From assembly GCA_903924445.1 (NCBI GenBank), contig CAIYBQ010000042.1:1-12384 (forward strand): 12,384 nt of DNA. Direction: 5' to 3'. A program made the translations under genes and the position numbers. The notes under the pieces are model-generated. The model did not search any database and was not told the origin of the DNA. It worked only from the letters and a program-made list of their open reading frames with translations. Within the stretch, counting starts at the first letter, position 1. Every line of letters begins with the position of its first letter. Positions 6,968-12,384 of the stretch are shown piece by piece. This DNA comes from an uncultured Armatimonadota bacterium (GTDB lineage Bacteria; Armatimonadota; Armatimonadia; Armatimonadales; Armatimonadaceae).

Positions 6968-8419
6968 ATGACAGGCTCGATATCGGCATCCCCATGCCAC
7001 GGCAAGCGCCGCACAAAAATAGTTTGCACACTGGGCCCTGCGGTGGACTCTTTGGAGGCCATCGAACGGCTGATCCGCTGCGGCATGGATGTCGCCCGTC
7101 TCAATTTTTCCCACGGGAAAGCTGAGGATCAGCGTCAACGCCTAGAATGGGTTCGCGAAGCATCCAACCGCTTGGGTCGCGAAGTCGCTATCATGCAGGA
7201 CCTCTGCGGACCCAAAATCCGCCTTGGTGATCTCGCGGATGGAGTATCTGTCAAAGAGGGTCAGACGGTAATCTTTGATGCGACCCTGACCGCTGTTGTG
7301 GGAGATCGTATCCCGCTTCCTGTCCCTGAGCTGGTGATGGTCCTAAAGGTGGGGAACCGCCTGATGATCGATGATGGCAACCTGGAGTTCACTGTGACGG
7401 CCGTTGGTGGGACATGGGTTTCGACGGTTGCATCCACAGACGGTCTCCTTAAGACCCGCAAAGGGGTTTCTGCTCCCGGCGTTCGCATTGATGTCCCAAG
7501 CCTCAGTGAGAAAGACATTGAAGATGCGCGATTTGGCCTCTCGATAGGTGTGGATGCGATTGCGATGTCTTTTGTTCGGGACCCGGCGGACATCTATACA
7601 CTGCGAACCCTCACGGCTAACAAAGTCCCGCTCATCGCGAAAATCGAAATGGCGGAGGCGGTTGAGAAGTTAGCGGAAATCGTGAAGGTCTCGGATGGCA
7701 TCATGGTCGCACGTGGAGACCTTGGTGTCGAGATGCCATTTGAGCAGCTGGCAGTTGTCCAGAAGGAAATCATTTTCGCTTGTAACCGGGCTGGTAAACC
7801 TGTTATTACGGCGACGCAAATGCTCGACTCGATGATTGAGCGGCCACGCCCAACACGGGCAGAAGTCACCGACATCGCGAATGCTGTCCTCGATGGAACA
7901 GATGCGCTAATGCTAAGCGGTGAGACATCGGTTGGCGCCTTCCCGTTTGCAGCTGTCGAAACGATGGCAAAGGTCGCGGTAGCGACCGAGTCGCGCTTTG
8001 ACTACAATGCCGCCCTTACGCTTGCTCATCAGCGATTTGGCAAAGCATCGCTCACCGATGCCGTCTCCGATGCTGCAACATCGATTGCCGAGGACATGGG
8101 TGCCGTAGCCATTTTGTGTGGTACGAGTACCGGGAGCACCGCACGTGCAGTGGCAAAGTTCCGCCCACGTGCCAAGGTTGTTGCGCTCACCGAGCGACGG
8201 TCAACCGCACGCTTTATGGCGTTTGTTCGTGGTGTTGAGACTATATTGGTTGAGCCGGTGGACTCGACAGATAGCCTGCTCCGTCAGGCGGCCGAACAGG
8301 CTGTTGCAAATGATGTTTGCTCAAATGGCGATTGTGTTGTCATAATCGCTGGAGCACCTGTTGGCGTAACAGGATCCACCAATCTCATTAAGGTACATCG
8401 AATTGGCGACCCGATCTAA
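6968..8419 (+). CDS. pyk: Pyruvate kinase
   Basis: Transfers phosphate from phosphoenolpyruvate to ADP in the last step of glycolysis. The 483-residue protein matches the usual 470-500 bacterial length and shows all landmarks: RRTKIVCTLGP (14-24), VARLNFSHG (42-50), DLCGPKIRLG (78-87), a B-domain lid at about 88-180, catalytic Lys225 and metal-ligand Glu227 in IAKIEMAE, ARGDLGVE (248-255), TATQMLDSM (281-289), DALMLSGETSVG, and a C-terminal regulatory-type domain containing TSTGSTAR (386-393). The start is fixed by the promoter: the ATG sits where transcription should begin. The C-terminal PEP-utiliser domain found in some Bacillus enzymes is absent. The last codons overlap the following ftsB-like gene by 17 bp. 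Confidence 0.97.
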   Translation: MTGSISASPCHGKRRTKIVCTLGPAVDSLEAIERLIRCGMDVARLNFSHGKAEDQRQRLEWVREASNRLGREVAIMQDLCGPKIRLGDLADGVSVKEGQTVIFDATLTAVVGDRIPLPVPELVMVLKVGNRLMIDDGNLEFTVTAVGGTWVSTVASTDGLLKTRKGVSAPGVRIDVPSLSEKDIEDARFGLSIGVDAIAMSFVRDPADIYTLRTLTANKVPLIAKIEMAEAVEKLAEIVKVSDGIMVARGDLGVEMPFEQLAVVQKEIIFACNRAGKPVITATQMLDSMIERPRPTRAEVTDIANAVLDGTDALMLSGETSVGAFPFAAVETMAKVAVATESRFDYNAALTLAHQRFGKASLTDAVSDAATSIAEDMGAVAILCGTSTGSTARAVAKFRPRAKVVALTERRSTARFMAFVRGVETILVEPVDSTDSLLRQAAEQAVANDVCSNGDCVVIIAGAPVGVTGSTNLIKVHRIGDPI

Positions 8420-8822
8420 ATCATCACCCCGCAAGGCAACCCAATCAAAATCTCGGACGCTTCGGCGTGACCCGCAGGATGTCCTAATTCGACGCGTTAT
8501 TGGGTTTTTAGCGTTCGCATTCTTTGGCTTATTCGTGGTCCGTCCAGCGATTGAGCCGATTAAAATCGTGGTACGTTATCAAAATCTGTTGAATGAGCAA
8601 AAAGCAGAAGGCAAGCGGCTGCGGGATCAAAACAATGCCTTGGCCCAGCGCGTGGCGTGGTTGAAGACGCGTGAGGGAGCTGAGGTTCTTGCGCGTGAGA
8701 GTGGGTATCACGCTCCAAATGAGGAAGCTTTTCACATAAAAAAGGGACCACGCTCGCTATCCAGCCTGATGCCTACATCGGACCGGATTCAGCCAAGCGC
8801 ATTGCCTAAACCGATTCAGTAG
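8403..8822 (+). CDS. ftsB: Septum formation initiator protein, FtsB/DivIC family
   Basis: A small bitopic membrane protein of 139 residues. A basic N-terminus (1-31) is followed by one transmembrane helix at about 31-49, then an extracytoplasmic coiled coil (about 55-90, LLNEQKAEGKRLRDQNNAL) and the family box LARESGYHAPNEEAFHI (96-112). FtsB/DivIC joins FtsL and FtsQ/DivIB in the divisome. The TTG at 8403 overlaps the end of pyk by 17 bp, with AAGG (8390-8393) upstream. I see no other in-frame start before the TM, so TTG is favoured. The tail after residue 113 is not part of the family core, and its last part is repeated as a second copy downstream of the stop. Whether it acts as FtsB or DivIC cannot be decided here. 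Confidence 0.85.
   Translation: MATRSKSSPRKATQSKSRTLRRDPQDVLIRRVIGFLAFAFFGLFVVRPAIEPIKIVVRYQNLLNEQKAEGKRLRDQNNALAQRVAWLKTREGAEVLARESGYHAPNEEAFHIKKGPRSLSSLMPTSDRIQPSALPKPIQ
8742..8792 (+). repeat. Direct repeat copy 1, inside the 3' end of ftsB
   Basis: This stretch encodes KGPRSLSSLMPTSDRIQ in the ftsB frame. It matches 8867-8917 at 44 of 51 positions by hand alignment, with a constant offset of 125 nt and no gaps. See copy 2 for the substitution pattern. Confidence 0.9.
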
Positions 8823-8866
8823 GAGTTCGGTTACCTTTCTCCCGGCAACTTGGGCTGTGAGACGAG

Positions 8867-8920
8867 AAGGTGCCACGGTCGCTATCCAGCTTGATGCCAA
8901 CGTCGGACCGGATACAGTAG
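8867..8920 (+). repeat. Direct repeat copy 2, downstream of ftsB (relic or tail duplication)
   Basis: Read from 8867, this copy encodes K-V-PRSLSSLMPTSDRIQ and then a TAG stop at 8918-8920. Two differences from copy 1 change one codon (GGA to GTG); the other five in the 51-nt core are synonymous (CGC/CGG, CTG/TTG, CCT/CCA, ACA/ACG, ATT/ATA). The frame is shifted relative to ftsB and has a TGA at 8858-8860 just upstream, so it is not an extension of the intact gene. The rest of the 121-nt gap before the M24 gene is non-coding. It also holds an imperfect hairpin (8833-8841 with 8864-8871), which is not a convincing terminator because no T-run follows. Confidence 0.85.
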
Positions 8921-8943
8921 GTCCTTTCAGAAACTTGCTGCTT

Positions 8944-10137
8944 TTAGCGTTGTAGCAGCCACATTTCTGTTTGTCGGGCTGTCAAAAACTCACAGCCCTC
9001 AGCGGTGACAATCACCATCTCTTCAATACTGACGATACCGGCATCGGGCAGCTCAACCCCAAGCTCAAGTGTATACACTTCGCGTGCCTGAACGACGCCA
9101 TCCGGTCCACTGCCATAGCGCTCCCATTGTGGACCGAGGAGCGTTCCGCCATCGTGGGCGAAGCGTCCGACTTGATGCCCAACAGCGTGCATGTATTCAG
9201 GATAACCCGCAGCCGTTATCGCGTTCCGTGCTGCCGCATCAACCATCCAACCTTGAACACCCGGACGGAGGGCCGCCGCAGCGGCATCGATGGCACTGAC
9301 CACCGCCGCCATCGCCTGCTGGATATGCTCCGGGACGTAAGAGCCAACGTACCAGCAGCGCTGAATATCACTGGAGTAGTTTCGCGTCGCAACACCGAGG
9401 TCGATGTGCAAAATGTGCCCATGGCCTAGGGCAATCTGGTTAGATGGCAAGCCGTGACCTGCCTGGCTGTCCGGGCCACAGTTGACAATTGGATTGCCCG
9501 CCCGCTCCCAGCCATAGCCATAACCACGCTCATCAATCAGCGTCTGTATTCCACGATAGATTTGGTACTCAGTCATCCCAACTTGGACAAAACTTGATGT
9601 CAACCACTCGAAAATGCCTTCTGTAACCTGGATCGCATCCTCGATGGCATCCAGCTCGGATTCGGTCTTCTGCGCACGCAGGGGAATCACGACATCCGAG
9701 GCACTGACCAGACATCCTTCAAAGCGTGTTCCTTCGAGCATGGACGTCAGTAAATGGAACATCCCAAGAGTGATGCCATCCGCTTTGTCATCCCATTCGC
9801 AGGTGTTGATGCCGATGCGCGGCTTGGCAACAGATGTCGGAATCGTCAACTCAAGGACGGCCACAAGGCGGTCTTTGATCGAATGGACATAGGGAACGAC
9901 TTGATTCCAGCCGCCGAGCTGGCGGATAGCATCCGCATCGTAGTTTCCCACGACGGCAAACGTCATCCCGGATTTCGAGACCATGAATGCGCTTTGCCAC
10001 GTCATCCCGAAATCACAAATCAGAGGCAGCACCGGGTCACAGAGCGCCGTTGTCTCCCGGACAAATGTCAACCAAACATCCAGGTCACTGGCGGCGACGA
10101 GGCGGCGGGCCTGTTCAAGCTTTTCGAGATGAATCAT
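8944..10137 (-). CDS. M24 family metallopeptidase, aminopeptidase P / Xaa-Pro dipeptidase-like
   Basis: A 397-residue pita-bread fold peptidase with a creatinase-type N-terminal domain (about 1-150) and the catalytic domain after that. All five dinuclear-metal ligands are present: Asp246 in HIDLG, Asp257 in SSDIQR, His321 in AVGHQVG, Glu358 in TLELGVE and Glu372 in SIEEMVIVTAEG. GHG at 238-240 and GNPIV at 214-218 are also typical. It probably cleaves dipeptides or peptides with proline at the second position in the cytosol. The true substrate is open, because M24 proteins of this type are often annotated loosely. The ATG overlaps the ppgk stop in an ATGA arrangement, so the two genes form a coupled operon. 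No signal peptide is seen. Confidence 0.88.
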   Translation of the reverse strand: MIHLEKLEQARRLVAASDLDVWLTFVRETTALCDPVLPLICDFGMTWQSAFMVSKSGMTFAVVGNYDADAIRQLGGWNQVVPYVHSIKDRLVAVLELTIPTSVAKPRIGINTCEWDDKADGITLGMFHLLTSMLEGTRFEGCLVSASDVVIPLRAQKTESELDAIEDAIQVTEGIFEWLTSSFVQVGMTEYQIYRGIQTLIDERGYGYGWERAGNPIVNCGPDSQAGHGLPSNQIALGHGHILHIDLGVATRNYSSDIQRCWYVGSYVPEHIQQAMAAVVSAIDAAAAALRPGVQGWMVDAAARNAITAAGYPEYMHAVGHQVGRFAHDGGTLLGPQWERYGSGPDGVVQAREVYTLELGVELPDAGIVSIEEMVIVTAEGCEFLTARQTEMWLLQR

Positions 10138-10940
10138 TTAGCGTGGAGTGCGGCACCGACGATGCCCGCATCGTTGAGGAAGTTGGCTGTGACGATAGGC
10201 GTACGGAGCGTAAATTGTGGGAAGAACCTGTCGCTCTTCTTGCTGACTCCGCCGCCGACAATGAAGAGATCGGGCCAGACAAGGTCTTCGATGGTGTGGA
10301 GGACGCGGTCAACCCGCTTACCCCACTTGTCCCACTTGAGGTCTTCGCGCTCTCGTGCGGCATCCGATGCCCAAGATTCTGCATTTTTGCCACCAACTTC
10401 AACATGGCCAAACTCCATATTTGGGAGCAGCTTGCCGTTGAAAAAGAAGGCGGAGCCAATCCCGGTCCCGAGGGTGATCATGATGACAAATCCCGGGTGG
10501 TCTTTACCCGCACCAAATGTAATCTCCGCGAGGCCAGCGACATCTGCATCGTTGCCGATACAAACTTTCGGGCTGCCTGTTGCAGCAGCAATCAGTTTGG
10601 CTGCATCGACATCCACCCATGAGTCATCGACATTTGCTGCCGTTTTGACAACGCCATTCTTGATGACACCGGGGAAGCCGACGCCAATGGGGCCGGTCCA
10701 GTTGAAATGGGCAGCAATTTCTGCGACGACAGCCGCGACGGCCTCCGGGGTAGCCGGTTGCGGAGTTTCGATTCTGATGCGCTCAGCGAGCAGCTCACCT
10801 GTGGTCACATCAACAAGAGCGCCCTTCACACCGGAACCGCCGATATCAATGCCCAGTACTTGCGTCACGTGTTCTTCACTGTCAGGGGTAGCGAGTGGTG
10901 CTGATGTTGTTGTGGGGGCTGTAAACGTCTCGTCCGCCAT
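10134..10940 (-). CDS. ppgK: Polyphosphate glucokinase
   Basis: Phosphorylates glucose to glucose-6-phosphate using inorganic polyphosphate, in many members also ATP. The 268-residue ROK-family protein has the phosphate loop LGIDIGGSGVKGA (29-41), GNDADVAG (129-136) with presumed catalytic Asp131, LGTGIGSAFF (157-166) and EFGH (176-179). It lacks the ROK zinc cysteines, and the PPGK-specific block W.KW..RV near 203-210 and VGGGVSKK (228-235) are present. ATG 10940 is chosen over ATG 10964 because AGGAG (10952-10948) lies 7 nt before it. About 25 residues of low-complexity Ala/Thr/Pro-rich sequence precede the kinase core. This enzyme type is known mainly from actinobacteria, cyanobacteria and Chloroflexi. 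It is transcribed with the M24 gene and divergently from the GT2 gene. Confidence 0.93.
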   Translation of the reverse strand: MADETFTAPTTTSAPLATPDSEEHVTQVLGIDIGGSGVKGALVDVTTGELLAERIRIETPQPATPEAVAAVVAEIAAHFNWTGPIGVGFPGVIKNGVVKTAANVDDSWVDVDAAKLIAAATGSPKVCIGNDADVAGLAEITFGAGKDHPGFVIMITLGTGIGSAFFFNGKLLPNMEFGHVEVGGKNAESWASDAAREREDLKWDKWGKRVDRVLHTIEDLVWPDLFIVGGGVSKKSDRFFPQFTLRTPIVTANFLNDAGIVGAALHAK

Positions 10941-10954
10941 AGCGAATCTCCTGC

Positions 10955-10984
10955 AGTCTGACATCGTCCAGACTAAAATGTCTG
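10955..10984 (-). promoter_or_regulatory. Alternative hairpins or operator half-sites in the ppgk leader
   Basis: Read on the minus strand, three half-sites follow each other: CAGAC (10984-10980), AGTCTG (10974-10969) and CAGACT (10960-10955). The middle one can pair with either neighbour, but not both. The downstream hairpin ends 2 nt before the AGGAG ribosome-binding site. It could be a translation switch or a repressor site shared by the divergent genes. Confidence 0.4.
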
Positions 10985-10993
10985 TTGCCGTGC

Positions 10994-11021
10994 ATCATAC
11001 ATCGGATGCTTACCGGGTTAA
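10994..11021 (-). promoter_or_regulatory. Candidate promoter for ppgk-M24 operon
   Basis: On the minus strand TTAACC (11021-11016, 4 of 6) and TATGAT (10999-10994, 5 of 6) are 16 nt apart. Transcription would start near 10987, immediately before the paired half-sites, giving a leader of about 47 nt with a good AGGAG. It is the best match in the divergent gap. Confidence 0.4.
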
Positions 11022-11054
11022 CACTGCCCATCCGCGTATTTGCCGTGTGGCAGA

Positions 11055-11060
11055 TACAAT
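11055..11060 (+). promoter_or_regulatory. Candidate -10 box for the GT2 gene
   Basis: TACAAT (5 of 6) ends exactly 5 nt before a GTG codon at 11066, the same geometry as TATAAT-CAGCT-ATG at pyk. There is no good -35 hexamer 16-19 nt upstream, so support comes mainly from spacing. Confidence 0.3.
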
Positions 11061-11065
11061 GCGCC

Positions 11066-11809
11066 GTGGAACTGAGCGGTCAAACACAGCCAAAGCCAAC
11101 ACGTAGGCCGCTGTTAACGGTTGCCGTACCCGTTTATAACGAGCTGGCAACGCTGCTCGAAATCCATCAGCGCATTCTTAGCGTCCCGCTTGACCTTGAG
11201 ATTCTCTACGTCGATGATGGTTCAACGGATGGCAGTCGCGAGATCTTGGTAGAGCAAATTGCTGGATCCGATGCCCGGGTACGTGTCGTGCTCCACGATG
11301 TCAATCAAGGCAAAGGCGCAGCGATTATGACTGCGATAAAGCATGCATCCGGTGAGCTGTTCATCGTCCAAGATGCCGATCTTGAGTACGAACCCCTTGA
11401 CTATTTATCGTTGGTGAAGGTCTTCGCGGCACCCGATGTGCAGGTTGTGTACGGTAGTCGCTTCCTAAAACGCCGACATCCAGAACACATGAAGCTGACG
11501 AACTGGCTTGCAAATCGCATCCTGACGATTACAACCAATGTGCTGATTCCGGGCGCGCGGATCTCTGATGAAGCGACGTGTTACAAGGTCTTCCGTACCG
11601 AAATGCTAAAGCAGGTCCCACTCCATGCGAGGCGATTTGATTTCTGCCCTGAGATCACGATGAAGGTCCTTAGGCGCGGGCATGTCATCCACGAAGTGCC
11701 TATCGGTTACTCGGCGCGGACTGAGGCGCAGGGTAAAAAGATCAAGTGGACGGATGCATTTGATGCATTTAGTGCACTGCTGCGCTACCGCTTCTCTCGC
11801 GATTACTAG
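11066..11809 (+). CDS. Family 2 glycosyltransferase (polyprenyl-phosphate hexose synthase-like)
   Basis: Transfers a sugar from a nucleotide donor. The 247-residue GT-A protein has TVAVPVYNE (18-26), the nucleotide-binding VDDGSTDGS (49-57), the metal-binding DAD at 103-105, GSRFL (130-134), the acceptor-site DEATCYKVF (168-176), EITMKVLRRGH (196-206) and a KW.DAF..L..YRF tail. This matches the dolichyl/polyprenyl-phosphate mannose or glucose synthase branch. No C-terminal membrane helices are present, so it is a single-domain enzyme acting at the inner face of the membrane. The start is uncertain: GTG 11066 fits a leaderless message and the usual short N-terminus. ATG 11006 and TTG 10985 would add 20 and 27 unrelated residues and run into the divergent promoter region. 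The nearby GDP-rhamnose genes make a GDP-sugar donor plausible, which is inference. Confidence 0.85.
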   Translation: MELSGQTQPKPTRRPLLTVAVPVYNELATLLEIHQRILSVPLDLEILYVDDGSTDGSREILVEQIAGSDARVRVVLHDVNQGKGAAIMTAIKHASGELFIVQDADLEYEPLDYLSLVKVFAAPDVQVVYGSRFLKRRHPEHMKLTNWLANRILTITTNVLIPGARISDEATCYKVFRTEMLKQVPLHARRFDFCPEITMKVLRRGHVIHEVPIGYSARTEAQGKKIKWTDAFDAFSALLRYRFSRDY

Positions 11810-11824
11810 TCATAGAACCTCGCG

Positions 11825-11840
11825 CTACACACTGTTGTAG
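11825..11840. terminator. Weak hairpin between convergent genes
   Basis: CTACA (11825-11829) can pair with TGTAG (11836-11840) across a 6-nt loop in the 72-nt gap between the GT2 gene and the FGGY kinase. The stem is short and only ATTGTT follows, so it is at best a weak terminator. Confidence 0.2.
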
Positions 11841-11881
11841 ATTGTTGAATGCTAAATCGCTCTAAATAGCAATAGTTAGAT

Positions 11882-12384
11882 CTAAAGCAAATCATTCATT
11901 CTTGTTGCTATTGACTGCATTCTTTGATTACCATCAGTGCTAGATGTGTGTACTTCTTTAATAATGATATTTGAATTCGTTAGTTCGTAGTTGTTGATAG
12001 TGTGCATCGCCCAGCGGGCTGCACCAATCAGGCTCTGCTCACCCGTTTCCTGTTGCTCAACCGTGCAGCCGCAGGCATCCGCGATGCACTGAGCGAGCAG
12101 CGGTGATTGCTGCAGCGCATTTCCGCTCGCGGCGAGAATGGTCTGCGGTCCCACACCGAGCTTTGCACCAATCCAGGATGTATGGACAGCGATTGCCTCC
12201 AGATGGGCGAGGGCGATTTCCTCTCCCGATGTGCCTGCGGTGAGGCCATGAATGGATGCGGTCAAGTGGTCTGCCCACCACGGTGCACGCTCACCGGAGT
12301 AGTAAGGCAGGACTGTAACCGTTGGCGGTGCACTCCGGAGTTCAGCAAGGGCATCCGGGTTGAACTTGAGGTTGCTGCAGAGCC
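11882..12384 (-). CDS. FGGY-family carbohydrate kinase, C-terminal part (gluconokinase/xylulokinase-like)
   Basis: The frame runs in from the window edge, so about 166 residues of the second FGGY domain are visible. LPYYSGERAPWW followed by GLTAGTSGEEIALAHLEA is the substrate-domain core. AASGNALQQSPLLAQCIADACG is the ATP-binding FGGY signature region (usual ASGG.L.SP...Q..AD), and GEQSLIGAA is the usual E.S..GAA helix. The enzyme phosphorylates a sugar or polyol with ATP; the visible part cannot separate gluconokinase, xylulokinase and relatives. One Gly of the ASGG motif is Asn (ASGNAL). The last 40 codons are AT-rich, unlike the rest, and encode an Asn/Ile-rich tail ending MNDLL, loosely like the usual LY.LL end. 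It converges on the GT2 gene. Confidence 0.83.
   Translation of the reverse strand, partial: LCSNLKFNPDALAELRSAPPTVTVLPYYSGERAPWWADHLTASIHGLTAGTSGEEIALAHLEAIAVHTSWIGAKLGVGPQTILAASGNALQQSPLLAQCIADACGCTVEQQETGEQSLIGAARWAMHTINNYELTNSNIIIKEVHTSSTDGNQRMQSIATRMNDLL

Noticed and set aside
8870..8920. A 16-residue peptide ORF (GTG start) in repeat copy 2
   Set aside because: AAGG immediately abuts the GTG, leaving no ribosome-binding spacing. Its sequence is explained by the ftsB tail duplication.
8937..8959. GCTGCT/AGCAGC hairpin at the end of the M24 gene as a terminator
   Set aside because: Six-bp stem with an 11-nt loop and no T-run on either strand; not convincing.
9754..11106. A 450-codon open frame on the + strand opposite the M24 and ppgk genes
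   Set aside because: It lies antisense to two genes with complete family motifs, its translation is Ser/Thr/Pro/Ala-rich with no recognisable domain, and it runs through the divergent promoter region. It is a shadow of the minus-strand genes.
11753..11770. Tandem 9-bp repeat GATGCATTT x2 in the GT2 gene
   Set aside because: It encodes DAFDAF within a conserved helix region and is too short to mean more than chance or a small in-frame duplication.

Overview
The window is 12.4 kb of bacterial chromosome, about 54% GC by eye. It is mostly housekeeping and accessory metabolism. I see no rRNA, tRNA, insertion sequence, prophage or CRISPR array. Several traits point to a Terrabacteria-type lineage (Actinobacteriota or Chloroflexota relatives): a Pup-ligase (PafA/Dop) family gene, a polyphosphate glucokinase of the actinobacterial/cyanobacterial/chloroflexal kind, a cysteine-free ribosomal protein L33, TTG and GTG starts, and at least one clear leaderless transcript. 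I cannot name the phylum from sequence alone. The PafA homolog and L28 are too divergent for a routine actinobacterial assignment.

Layout. (1) 2-1297 (+): 3' part of a divergent pupylation-family enzyme. (2) 1378-1796 (+): rpmG-rpmB with a candidate promoter and a textbook intrinsic terminator. (3) 1875-3744 (+): a 12-TM MFS permease overlapping upp (uracil phosphoribosyltransferase) by 11 bp. (4) 3967-6881 (+): gmd-rmd-aldo/keto reductase operon; the first two genes should make GDP-D-rhamnose. (5) 6968-8822 (+): pyk with a near-consensus promoter placed so that the mRNA is leaderless, overlapped by an FtsB/DivIC-like gene whose 3' end is duplicated downstream. (6) 8944-10940 (-): ppgk followed by an M24 aminopeptidase P-like gene, joined by an ATGA overlap. 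(7) 11066-11809 (+): GT2 glycosyltransferase, divergent from ppgk. (8) 11882-12384 (-): C-terminal part of an FGGY carbohydrate kinase.

How the parts fit. Polyphosphate glucokinase, pyruvate kinase and the FGGY kinase belong to central carbon metabolism. gmd/rmd plus the GT2 enzyme point to deoxyhexose-containing surface glycans or glycolipids. The permease and upp may form a nucleobase-uptake and salvage pair. I found no complete undescribed system. The items most worth following are the PafA-family protein with a replaced conserved motif and a roughly 30-residue insertion, the duplicated ftsB tail that differs almost only at synonymous sites, the leaderless promoter geometry shared by pyk and possibly the GT2 gene, and two mutually exclusive hairpins in the ppgk leader.
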